From NCBI GenBank assembly GCA_018697035.1, contig JABHSE010000003.1, positions 1 to 42,761 of the forward strand: 42,761 nt of DNA, written 5' to 3'. Below are positions 16,988 to 25,042 of the stretch, one piece after another. The notes beneath the pieces were generated by a model. The model searched no databases. It saw only the letters and a program-made list of their open reading frames with translations, and was not told where the DNA came from. The position numbers and the translations under genes are program-made. Positions within the stretch are counted from its first letter, which is position 1. Every line of letters starts with the position of its first letter. Source of the DNA: an archaeon (GTDB taxonomy: Archaea; Nanobdellota; Nanobdellia; Pacearchaeales; GW2011-AR1).

Positions 16988-17692
16988 TATCAACTCTTTC
17001 CCACTCTTCTTCAAAATCTTAGCACCATCCTCGTCCTTACTCAAAACCCCAGCATCAAATCTATCAATATCAAAATCGTCCCCCTGAACTTCCCGAAACA
17101 CATCAAGCGCCAACTTTAAACCCTCATCCGAACTCAAGCCCTCCCTATATTTCTCCCGCAAAATCTTCCGAACCCTATCATCATTCTCCCCAATCGCATT
17201 CGCCTTAAACTTCAAATAATTCCCGGTAATATCCGTCGTATACAAAACAGCCTCACCATTAATTCCAGCAAACATCATCGAAACACCAAATGGTCGCGCC
17301 CCACCATATTGCGTAAACTGCTGCTTAACATCTGCAATATCCCGAACAATAGACTCAGTACCCGGAGCCGAATCATAAGTAACCCTGTGCTGCTGCGCCA
17401 ACATCCTAGCCTTATCAATCAAAACCCTCGCATCACTAGAAATCCCAGCACTCACACAAATAATATGTTCATCAATCTCATTAATCTTGTTCGCCGACTC
17501 ATCAACAACCAAAACATCTTTCTTCCGCCTATCTGAAACAATCACAACAGCATCCTTACAAACAATACCGATTGAAGCCGAACCTAATCGAATCGTCTTC
17601 TCCGCATACTCAACTTGCAAAATATGCCCATCAGGCGCAAACATCGTCGCCGCCCTATCATACCCCATCTGCTGGTGCTGTATATCATCCAT
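16985..17692 (-). CDS. psmA: Proteasome alpha subunit
   Basis: Predicted 235 residues from the ATG at 17692 (MDDIQHQQMGYDRAATMF). The TTG-started longer form (17713) covers the TATA box CTTAAAAG (17712-17721), which lies ~25 nt before the preferred ATG. Signatures: YDRAATMFAPDGHILQVEYAEKTI at the gate-forming N-terminus, then VSDRRKKDVLV and the alpha-type body with RPFGVSMMFAGING. Alpha subunits form the outer rings of the 20S proteasome; they lack the catalytic Thr, and no beta subunit is in the window. Pop5 lies upstream and SBDS downstream, as in the archaeal exosome/proteasome superoperon. Confidence 0.95.
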   Translation of the reverse strand: MDDIQHQQMGYDRAATMFAPDGHILQVEYAEKTIRLGSASIGIVCKDAVVIVSDRRKKDVLVVDESANKINEIDEHIICVSAGISSDARVLIDKARMLAQQHRVTYDSAPGTESIVRDIADVKQQFTQYGGARPFGVSMMFAGINGEAVLYTTDITGNYLKFKANAIGENDDRVRKILREKYREGLSSDEGLKLALDVFREVQGDDFDIDRFDAGVLSKDEDGAKILKKSGKELI

Positions 17693-17776
17693 ATAAGAAT
17701 TTAAATTACCCAACTTTTAAGCCTTTCGGACTCATGGAAATTTACACTCACAAAATATACCAAACAAAACGAGCGT

Positions 17777-17816
17777 CCATAAGAAATGCGTGCCATAGGC
17801 GCGCAATTTTTTATGG
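17777..17816 (+). repeat. 40-bp near-perfect hairpin between Pop5 and psmA
   Basis: CCATAA at 17777 pairs with TTATGG at 17811. TGCGTGCC (17787) pairs with GGCGCGCA (17798) around an ATA loop, giving a stem of about 18 bp. On the + strand two positions are G-T wobbles that become A-C mismatches on the other strand, so if it is an RNA it fits the + strand, antisense to the operon. It is flanked by AGCGTCCA, which also occurs before the psmA 3' hairpin (near 16962). It may be a small palindromic (REP/MITE-like) insertion. Confidence 0.55.
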
Positions 17817-17852
17817 AATAAATTTAACAATCAAAAGTCAAAAAAATACGTG

Positions 17853-18218
17853 TCATCCGTGTAATCCGTGAGCTAATTTTCCCCCCTTCTCCCTCAGCCC
17901 CTTAAGCGTCCCACTGACCTTCTCAATCCGAATCCCAACAAAAGCCAACCCAGCCCGAACCTCCTCCAAACTTCCAACCAAACAACTCCCAATCATATAC
18001 CCTTTACCCAAATTAGGGCCAGCAGGGTCATGCCTATTTGAGGCCCACTTCTTCTCACGCGAAACATCAACCTTCAAATAACAAGACTTCGCAAAACCCA
18101 AAACCCCAACATAATCCAAGATAGCATTCTCAATATCCGAGTTCTTAGCCCGAACCAAAAAATACCTACGCTTATCTCTAGCCGAAGGCCGCAACTTTAA
18201 TTTCTTCATCTTTACCAT
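17853..18218 (-). CDS. rnp2: RNase P protein component 2 (Pop5/Rpp14)
   Basis: Predicted 121 residues. Pop5 is a protein subunit of archaeal RNase P, which trims tRNA 5' ends. The N-terminus KLRPSARDKRRYFLVRA, the following helix, and the C-terminal beta strands with GTLKGLREK fit the Pop5 fold. The middle carries a Gly-rich insertion (HDPAGPNLGKGY). The last codons (LAHGLHG) are encoded by a 9-bp repeat, CGTGT(C/A)ATC read on the + strand, that runs on past the stop. The gene starts 7 nt after the subtilase stop, so the two are probably co-transcribed. Confidence 0.85.
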   Translation of the reverse strand: MVKMKKLKLRPSARDKRRYFLVRAKNSDIENAILDYVGVLGFAKSCYLKVDVSREKKWASNRHDPAGPNLGKGYMIGSCLVGSLEEVRAGLAFVGIRIEKVSGTLKGLREKGGKLAHGLHG

Positions 18219-18225
18219 ATTTTAC

Positions 18226-20826
18226 CTATCTCTTCCTAGTCCTTCTGCCCTTAACTTTCTTTCGATTCAATAAAAATTTAATAACCAAAATCAAAACAAC
18301 AACACCCACCAGAACAAAACCTTTCCCATTCTCATTCAAATCATCTGTCACGCGAAAAACCCTTTCCTCCTCAATATCATCATCACCTTTCCCCTCCTCA
18401 ATATCATCCTCCTTCACATCCTCAACAACAATCTCCTCAAAAATTCTAGTCAATGTAAAATTAGCCTTACCCCTAACAACATCATTCAACCTCACAACCA
18501 AGTCATAATAATCACTCGAACTCAAATTCAACTTAACCTCTTCCCCAATATTCAAAGTTAAATAAACAGGTTCACTCTCAATCACAATATCAGCAGAGTC
18601 CCCACTAGCTCGAAGCAATCTCAACTCATGCCCACCCGAAGCCAAACTAAAACTAACTTTATCTTTCGTTCCAATCACCTCAGATTTACCTTCTCTAAAA
18701 TCAGTATCTTCGACGACATAAGTTTTTGTTGTAGAAATTCCTCCTCCACCGCCGCCACTAGAAACAACAGGAGTAGCACTCGTCACAAAACTCCCAGAAT
18801 CATTCGCACAATTAGAAGCCTCATCACAAGAACTCACAACATAATCATAACCAGTCGAAGCACTCAACCCCGAAACCACAATCGAATGACTCAAAACATA
18901 CCCGCTAGAATTACTCCACGATCCAACACTCATTGCAACCGAAGAATTCGCAACTTCATCCGTCGTCCAACTCACTGTCGCTCCACTACTGCCAACACTC
19001 TCATCTAAGCCAGAAATCACAGGACTAGTTACATCATACTCCATCGAAAAATTAACCCCATCACCCTCATCCGAATTATTATTCACAGCAACACACTCCC
19101 ACAAATAATCATCCTCAATCAAGAAGGTATAATTAAAAATACTCACATTCTCAAAACCAGAAATATTTTTACTCTCATTATAAATCAAGTCATCAGAAGA
19201 ATTCCACAAATTAAAAGTTATATTAGATAATTGATAAGCAACGTCGCTAAAAGAACTACAATTGAAATAAGTCAAATTAACATTACTAGAACTAGCATTC
19301 GCAGGAGAATTCATTACAACATCAACGCCACCAACAGTCAAACTAAAGTTAGTTGCATTACCCAAATTCCCTTCAACATCAGAAACAAAACAATTCCAAG
19401 TATATTCTCCCAACGGCATATCAACCAAACTAAAGCTCGAAGAATTCCCAATCCCAGAAACATCCGAACTCTCATTGTAATAAACTCCACTCGAATTCCA
19501 AATCCTAAAGGTCACATTCGCCAACTGCCAATCCGTCGCATTGCAAACAAAACTCTGATTCACACTCAAATTAACATGACCATAAGCAGGCGAAACCAAA
19601 GTCACATTCGGCGCATCAATATCTAAATCCAAAAGAGCATCATAGACATTTATTCTAGTAAAGTTATATCCACTCTCTGCGCTATCGTCAAGTCGAATTC
19701 CACTATTATTCAAAATAGACTCCATCTCATCAACACTTTTTGATTGACCACTAGATTCAATATACTGACTCATTAAAGCAATCGCACCAGAAACATGCGG
19801 AGCTGACATAGAAGTACCACTCTTGTCACCAAAGCTTCCAGTGTATAAAGTAGATCTAATTATTTTTCCAGGAGCCATCAATTGAAAAAGAGCGCCCCTC
19901 ATATAATCAATAACATCCGCATCGTTAACCGTTCCAACCCGAGTTGCATTTTCAATGCAGGCCGGAAATGAAACACCAGTAATACAAGAAGTTTGTCCAA
20001 CCTGATCACAATTTCCAGCCGAAACAACAACAGGTATACCAGCAGCTACCGCACTATTTATCATACTACTCCAAGAAGCACTATCCCCATCACAATAACT
20101 ATTATACGTACTAGCATCCCCAAGGCTCATACTAATCACGGAAATATTGAACACTGAAGCATTCACAACACACCAATCAATGGCAGCCAAAACATCCGCA
20201 TTACTTTCCGAGCTTCCAGTAGCATTCAAAACTTTCATGGCAACAATCTTCGAACCAGGTGCAACACCACTATATGTAGAATCATTAGACATCACAATCC
20301 CAGCAACATGCGTCCCATGCCCGTGGTCATCCATCGGATTGCTATCATCTCCAATATAATCATACCCTCCAAGAACCCGACAACTAGAATCCGGATCATT
20401 ATTTCCGTAGCAACTACCTAGCGCATCATGACTATAATTAACACCAGTATCAATAACACAAATAGTCTGTCCAGTCCCACTAAGATTCACACCAGAACTC
20501 CTAAGCACCCAGCTGTCATCCGCTCCAATCTTCGGAACACTCAAGTCCAACGAAACACTAAACACTCTATCATCAACAAAAACCGTGTCACCAAATTCCT
20601 CCCTCAACTCATCTAAATCCTCGACATCAATTTCCGCAGCAAACCCCTCAATACTAGAATAATTATGAGTGATATTCATTTCAACATTACTAGAAGCCAC
20701 AGAAAATCCTTCTATTTGTTCAACATCATCCCCTAAAACAATCACAGAAACTTTCTCGCTTCCGCTTACAAAACCCAGAATCATAAAACCCAAAAATAAA
20801 CACAAAATCAACCTCAATTTGTCCAT
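18226..20826 (-). CDS. Membrane-anchored subtilisin-like serine protease
   Basis: Predicted 866 residues from the ATG at 20826 (MDKLRLILCLFLGFM, a clear signal peptide); the open frame extends to 20913 but crosses the promoter. An I9-like propeptide precedes the S8 peptidase domain, with Asp in CVIDTGVNYSHD, His in DDHGHGTHVAG and Ser in GTSMSAPHVSGA, so the triad is intact. Ig/Fn3-like modules follow, then a poly-Gly linker and a module (YVVEDTDFREG to GKANFTLTRI) of a type I recall in DPANN surface proteins. An acidic stalk, one membrane helix and a basic tail end it. It is rich in glycosylation sequons. It probably processes surface proteins, such as the giant protein in the same block. 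Confidence 0.9.
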   Translation of the reverse strand: MDKLRLILCLFLGFMILGFVSGSEKVSVIVLGDDVEQIEGFSVASSNVEMNITHNYSSIEGFAAEIDVEDLDELREEFGDTVFVDDRVFSVSLDLSVPKIGADDSWVLRSSGVNLSGTGQTICVIDTGVNYSHDALGSCYGNNDPDSSCRVLGGYDYIGDDSNPMDDHGHGTHVAGIVMSNDSTYSGVAPGSKIVAMKVLNATGSSESNADVLAAIDWCVVNASVFNISVISMSLGDASTYNSYCDGDSASWSSMINSAVAAGIPVVVSAGNCDQVGQTSCITGVSFPACIENATRVGTVNDADVIDYMRGALFQLMAPGKIIRSTLYTGSFGDKSGTSMSAPHVSGAIALMSQYIESSGQSKSVDEMESILNNSGIRLDDSAESGYNFTRINVYDALLDLDIDAPNVTLVSPAYGHVNLSVNQSFVCNATDWQLANVTFRIWNSSGVYYNESSDVSGIGNSSSFSLVDMPLGEYTWNCFVSDVEGNLGNATNFSLTVGGVDVVMNSPANASSSNVNLTYFNCSSFSDVAYQLSNITFNLWNSSDDLIYNESKNISGFENVSIFNYTFLIEDDYLWECVAVNNNSDEGDGVNFSMEYDVTSPVISGLDESVGSSGATVSWTTDEVANSSVAMSVGSWSNSSGYVLSHSIVVSGLSASTGYDYVVSSCDEASNCANDSGSFVTSATPVVSSGGGGGGISTTKTYVVEDTDFREGKSEVIGTKDKVSFSLASGGHELRLLRASGDSADIVIESEPVYLTLNIGEEVKLNLSSSDYYDLVVRLNDVVRGKANFTLTRIFEEIVVEDVKEDDIEEGKGDDDIEEERVFRVTDDLNENGKGFVLVGVVVLILVIKFLLNRKKVKGRRTRKR

Positions 20827-20866
20827 ATAACCCCAAATATCCTCGACATTAAAAACATTACTAACC

Positions 20867-20872
20867 TTTAAA
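20867..20872. promoter_or_regulatory. Palindromic TTTAAA core between subtilase and RNase J
   Basis: TTTAAA lies about 29 nt before the RNase J ATG (+) and about 44 nt before the subtilase ATG (-). It can serve as TATA box for both strands. It gives a leaderless RNase J mRNA and a ~20-nt leader for the subtilase. Confidence 0.5.
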
Positions 20873-20898
20873 AATAACAACCCCTTGAAAATTACAAG

Positions 20899-22230
20899 AT
20901 GGTGAAAGTACACACAGTAGGCGGATTCTCGGAAGTCGGAAAAAATATGGTCGTCATAGAACTTGAAGAAGACGCATTCATTTTCGACGAAGGATTCTTT
21001 CTCCCAGCAATAGTATCAATGGAAGAACGAGATAGAGTTATGACCGAAAAAAGATTGAAAAGCATTAAAGCAGTACCAGACGATTCAGCAATAGCCAAAT
21101 TTAAACACAAAATCCGAGCACAATTCATATCCCACGCACACTTAGACCATGTAGGCGCAATCCCTTTCCTATCAGACAAATACGACGCTCCAATATACGG
21201 AACACCCTTCACAATGGAAGTCTTAAACTCCCTCTTAGCAGACAATGACATCGTACTAAAAAACTCCCAACACGCAATCAAACCAAACACAACGTTCTAC
21301 GTCCAAGGCAAAAATCAGAAATACAAAGTCGACTTCATCAATATAACCCACTCAACCGCACAATCTCTAATGATCGCAATCCAGACACCAAAGGGCGCGA
21401 TAATCTACGCAAACGACTTCAAACTCGACGATACACCAGTCCTAGGATTAAAACCAAACTACAAAAGACTTCGAGAAATATCAAAAGAAGGAGTACTCGT
21501 CTTCGTAGTAGATTCACTATACTCAGGCTCAGAAAGAAAAACACCATCAGAAAAAGTAGCACGAGTTCTGTTGGAAGAAGTCTTATTAACAATCCAAAAT
21601 CGGAATGCAGGAATGATCGTAACAACATTCTCATCTCATATAGCAAGACTAAAATCCATTGTAGAATTCGGAAAAAAACTAAACCGAGAAGTTGTATTTT
21701 TAGGAAGAAGTCTTGATAAGTATTCAACTGCAGCAAAAAATATAGGAATTGCGCCCTTCCTTAATGATGTCAATATATCAAAATACCGAAGACAAGTTGA
21801 AAGAACTCTCAAGAGAGTCGAAAAGAAAAGAAAAGATTACCTAATTGTTTGTACTGGTCATCAAGGAGAACCAGGCTCAATTTTAGAAAGATTATCCAGA
21901 CACCAGCTCCCCTTTAGATTAAATAAAGACGATAATATCGTATTCTCATCTAGCGTCATTCCAACTCAAGTCAATAAAGATCAGTTCGCAAAAATGGAGG
22001 GCAAATTAAAAAAATCCAAACCAAGAATATTCAGAGATGCTCATGTCTCGGGACACGGCGGGAGAGAAGACCTTCGAGACATTATGCAAATAGTAAACCC
22101 ACAACACGTCATTCCTTCACATGGAGGCTTCGACAAAACCAAACCGATGGTAGAATTAACAGAAGAGCTCGGATACAAACTCCATAAAACATGTCACCTC
22201 ATGCAAGATGGAGGAATCCTAGAATTGTAA
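20899..22230 (+). CDS. rnj: Archaeal RNase J (beta-CASP ribonuclease)
   Basis: Predicted 443 residues. The metallo-beta-lactamase motif SHAHLDHVG binds two Zn ions; HSTAQS and YANDFKLD supply further ligands. The beta-CASP part has TFSSHIARLKS, TGHQGEPGS, SGHGGREDL and PSHGG, matching the 5'-to-3' exonucleases of the aRNase J group. It acts in mRNA turnover in the cytoplasm, complementing the 3'-to-5' exosome coded on the opposite strand nearby. No KH domain precedes it, which separates it from aCPSF1. It overlaps the next small gene by 40 bp. Confidence 0.94.
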   Translation: MVKVHTVGGFSEVGKNMVVIELEEDAFIFDEGFFLPAIVSMEERDRVMTEKRLKSIKAVPDDSAIAKFKHKIRAQFISHAHLDHVGAIPFLSDKYDAPIYGTPFTMEVLNSLLADNDIVLKNSQHAIKPNTTFYVQGKNQKYKVDFINITHSTAQSLMIAIQTPKGAIIYANDFKLDDTPVLGLKPNYKRLREISKEGVLVFVVDSLYSGSERKTPSEKVARVLLEEVLLTIQNRNAGMIVTTFSSHIARLKSIVEFGKKLNREVVFLGRSLDKYSTAAKNIGIAPFLNDVNISKYRRQVERTLKRVEKKRKDYLIVCTGHQGEPGSILERLSRHQLPFRLNKDDNIVFSSSVIPTQVNKDQFAKMEGKLKKSKPRIFRDAHVSGHGGREDLRDIMQIVNPQHVIPSHGGFDKTKPMVELTEELGYKLHKTCHLMQDGGILEL

Positions 22231-22646
22231 ATCCAGCAAATGCAAACAGAGAAGAAGAATTGGCGGGTGGACTAAAGAACGCATTAGAAAGAGGAGCCAC
22301 TCTTCAACAAGCAAAACAAAGTTTTCTTAATTCAGGATACAGTCCACAGGAAATACAAAACGCCATCCAAAAAATGCATTCTACAAGTACTCAAATAATA
22401 AAACCAATAAAACAAGAATCCCCAATTCAAACCCCAATTCAAACCCCAATTCAAACCCCAATTCAAACCCCAATTAAACCCCTAGCTCAACAAACCCAAG
22501 CTCTACCGCAACAAACCCCAGCCCCAATTCAAACCCCAACTAAAAAATATTCCCCAACAACGACAATCATAATTCTCTCAATAGTAGGCGTAATAATAAT
22601 AATCATATCACTCGTTGTTGGACTTTTCTGGAATAACATTTTCTAA
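22191..22646 (+). CDS. Tail-anchored Pro/Gln-rich protein with UBA-like helix pair
   Basis: Predicted 151 residues from the only in-frame ATG; a TTG at 22260 would start just before the folded part and avoid the 40-bp overlap with RNase J, so the start is uncertain. An N-terminal helical segment (LKNALERGATLQQAKQSFLNSGYS, then QEIQNAIQKM) has the UBA-like or SHOCT-like pattern. A TPIQ-repeat linker follows, then a C-terminal membrane helix (about 124-146). Such an architecture would place a small binding domain in the cytoplasm at the membrane. Coupling to RNase J and the methyltransferase suggests a role in membrane tethering; this is inference. Confidence 0.6.
   Translation: MSPHARWRNPRIVNPANANREEELAGGLKNALERGATLQQAKQSFLNSGYSPQEIQNAIQKMHSTSTQIIKPIKQESPIQTPIQTPIQTPIQTPIKPLAQQTQALPQQTPAPIQTPTKKYSPTTTIIILSIVGVIIIIISLVVGLFWNNIF
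22419..22477 (+). repeat. 12-bp coding minisatellite
   Basis: CCCCAATTCAAA is repeated about five times in frame and encodes the TPIQ repeats of the tail-anchored protein. A further partial copy (CCCCAATTCAAA) follows near 22522. The number of units is likely to vary between strains. Confidence 0.8.
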
Positions 22647-23182
22647 TGGGAATATACCAACCATCCGATGACTCTCACGTCTTCGCAGATTTTCTAAAAA
22701 AATACATTACTAAAATCCAACATTCAAAATCCAACATTCAATTTCTAGACATAGGAACAGGTTCAGGCATTTTAGCAAAAATCGCATCAGAATTCATGTC
22801 CCCAAAAAATATCACAGCAACAGACATAAATCAAACGGCATTAAGGGCCCTCCAGAAAGAAAAATTCCAAACAATAGAATCTAATCTCTTTGAAAATATA
22901 AAAGGCAAATTCGACCTAATAACATTTAACGCTCCCTATCTTCCCAGAGACGAGCGCGAACCAAAAGAATCCCAGCTCGCAACAACCGGAGGCGAAAGAG
23001 GCGACGAAATATCCCTAAGATTTCTCAAACAAGCAAAGTCTCACTTAAACAAAAACGGAAAAATTCTCCTTCTAATATCCAGCCTAACCCCAACTAACAA
23101 AATAGAAAAATTATGGCCCTATAATATAGTTGCAAGAAAAAAACTATTTATGGAAGAGCTCCAGATACTAGAATTCATTTAA
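22646..23182 (+). CDS. HemK/Mtq2-like glutamine methyltransferase
   Basis: Predicted 178 residues, the short form without the bacterial N-terminal PrmC domain. SAM-binding motif LDIGTGSGILAKIA, an acidic ATDIN loop, and NAPYLP in place of the usual NPPY. Archaeal/eukaryotic Mtq2-type enzymes methylate the Gln of the GGQ motif in release factor aRF1, with Trm112 as partner. aRF1 is encoded at 40276-41370 here; Trm112 is not seen. The start overlaps the preceding stop (TAATG). A 14-bp direct repeat near 22712-22739 encodes the segment just before the SAM motif. Other N5-glutamine or RNA methyltransferase roles cannot be excluded. Confidence 0.82.
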   Translation: MGIYQPSDDSHVFADFLKKYITKIQHSKSNIQFLDIGTGSGILAKIASEFMSPKNITATDINQTALRALQKEKFQTIESNLFENIKGKFDLITFNAPYLPRDEREPKESQLATTGGERGDEISLRFLKQAKSHLNKNGKILLLISSLTPTNKIEKLWPYNIVARKKLFMEELQILEFI

Positions 23183-23747
23183 TCGAAACAACCGAATCCA
23201 ACCAAGAATTCAAAGCCTCCCCAAACCTCTTCACCTCATCCTCATCCAAAACAATCCCATGATCTTCATCCCTAAAACCCTCTGCTTCAAAATATTCCAA
23301 CTTACCCCTAGTCATCTGCTCAGTAGACCCCTTCCCATCCCAAACTTTCGTCACAGGAAAACCCAGACTCTCCAACTCAAAATTCCAAGTCGCATCAACA
23401 TAAACAGGATAATAGGGATTAATATTCAACTTCAAAACATCACCACTCCATCGAGTGCCACTCTTCCGCAAAATTCCCAATATTTCAGCTGGAATAGGCA
23501 GATCTTTCCAATCAAAAACTACCTTCATTCTATCTACATCAAAATTTTTCTCCTGCAAAAGATTATGAAGCAACAATGACTTATGCCGCGAATCCCCCTT
23601 CTTAATAAAAATACTAACTCCTTCCCCTCGAGCATTAAACTTAGAATCAAAAGGAGTAATTCTAAAAGGAATATTTTGAACAAAATGAAACAATTTCACT
23701 AGTAACTCAGTTCCACGAAGATCCTCTATTCCGTCAAGAAATGCCAT
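23175..23747 (-). CDS. Transglutaminase-like protein, catalytic residues apparently lost
   Basis: Predicted 190 residues. The pattern GDSRHKSLLLHNLLQE, then VVFDW, then YPVYVDATWN resembles the transglutaminase-like core, where one expects GDC-xxK-S-LL, a His before a beta strand, and V-D-x-T-W. Here Ser stands at the Cys position and no His is found in the equivalent strand (LKLNINPYYPVYVDATWN); the Asp is kept. If the assignment is right the protein is a catalytically dead member and may act as a binding domain. The gene converges on the methyltransferase (8-bp overlap) and has a TATA near 23771, ~24 nt before its ATG. Confidence 0.55.
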   Translation of the reverse strand: MAFLDGIEDLRGTELLVKLFHFVQNIPFRITPFDSKFNARGEGVSIFIKKGDSRHKSLLLHNLLQEKNFDVDRMKVVFDWKDLPIPAEILGILRKSGTRWSGDVLKLNINPYYPVYVDATWNFELESLGFPVTKVWDGKGSTEQMTRGKLEYFEAEGFRDEDHGIVLDEDEVKRFGEALNSWLDSVVSIK

Positions 23748-23833
23748 ACCAAAAAGACAATTAAAACTTATAAAAATCTATCTTAATATGCAATCCCAAC
23801 AATCTTTAAATAACCAATCCAACTTTTCCAAAC

Positions 23834-25042
23834 ATGCAACCAAAAACAACAAAATTCGCCCATCTAGCAGACTGTCACTTAGGAGGCTGGCGCCAAGAAG
23901 AACTCCAAAAATTGAATTTTCAATCCTTCCAAAAAGCAATACAAATAATAATAGATCAAAATCTAAACTTCGTCCTAATCTCCGGAGACCTCTTCGACTC
24001 AGCCTACCCTCCAATCGAAATCCTAAAAGAATCTTTCGCTGAATTCAAAAAACTTCATGACGCAAAAATCCCAGTATACCTAATCGCAGGCTCACACGAC
24101 TTCTCAGCCTCAGGCAAAACATTTCTAGATGTGTTAGAAAAAGCCGGTTTCTGCAAAAACGTAGAAAATTCCGAAATTCAAGAAGACGGAAAAATAAAAT
24201 TAAAACCAACACTTCATGAATCAATCGCAATATATGGCTATCCAGGTAAAAAGTCAAGCATGGAAGTAGAAGACCTGAATAAAATATATCTAGAGTCGAT
24301 GCACCCATTCACAATTTTAATGCTTCACACAACAATTAAAGACGTCGTAGGAACCATCCCCATAGAATCAGTAGAAAAACAAAGCCTCCCATTAGCAAAT
24401 TACTATGCCATGGGACACATCCACAAAAGATTCGAAACACAGGTAGCCAATTCAAAATACGTATATCCAGGCCCAACATACCCAAACAACTTCCAAGAAC
24501 TCTCAGATCTCCAACACGGAAGCTTCCAAATAATAGAAACAGACGGCGCAAATATTCAAACTCAAAACGTCCAGATACCACTGAAAGAAGTCACAACAAT
24601 CACAATTGAAATAACCGACGGACTAACAGCAACTCAACAGATAATCTCTCACTTAGATAAACTAAACCTCCGAGACAAAATAGTCTTACTAAAATTAAAA
24701 GGAACACTAACTCAAGGGAAAACCGGAGACATAAGATTCAGCGAAATAGAAGAATTCATAAAAAAGAAAGAAGCATTCACCTTCCTAAGAAACATCTCTT
24801 CAATAAAAATACAAACAACTGATTTCCAAATAGAGTCAACTTCCGAAGACAATATCGAAAAAATAGAAAGCCAAATCCTAGGAGAATATTCCAAGCAAAA
24901 TCCAACTGACTTCAATAAGTACCTGCCTCAACTAATGTCCACATTATCTATAGAAAAAAACGAAGATGAAAAATCCGCGGTATACGAAGAACGCCTACTA
25001 ACCGAACTAAAAAATATTTTAGAATTAAACGAAGTAATATGA
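23834..25042 (+). CDS. mre11: DNA repair nuclease Mre11
   Basis: Predicted 402 residues. Mre11 is the Mn-dependent nuclease of the Mre11-Rad50 complex that processes DNA double-strand breaks. The phosphoesterase motifs are LADCHLGG, GDLFDSA, AGSHDFS, MLHTT and MGHIHK. The third motif is GSHD rather than the common GNHD, so a metal-ligand Asn appears as Ser. A capping domain and a C-terminal Rad50-binding region follow. A TATA (CTTTAAATAA, near 23803-23812) gives leaderless spacing. Its stop overlaps rad50's ATG (ATGA). NurA and HerA, often adjacent in other archaea, are not in the window. Confidence 0.94.
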   Translation: MQPKTTKFAHLADCHLGGWRQEELQKLNFQSFQKAIQIIIDQNLNFVLISGDLFDSAYPPIEILKESFAEFKKLHDAKIPVYLIAGSHDFSASGKTFLDVLEKAGFCKNVENSEIQEDGKIKLKPTLHESIAIYGYPGKKSSMEVEDLNKIYLESMHPFTILMLHTTIKDVVGTIPIESVEKQSLPLANYYAMGHIHKRFETQVANSKYVYPGPTYPNNFQELSDLQHGSFQIIETDGANIQTQNVQIPLKEVTTITIEITDGLTATQQIISHLDKLNLRDKIVLLKLKGTLTQGKTGDIRFSEIEEFIKKKEAFTFLRNISSIKIQTTDFQIESTSEDNIEKIESQILGEYSKQNPTDFNKYLPQLMSTLSIEKNEDEKSAVYEERLLTELKNILELNEVI

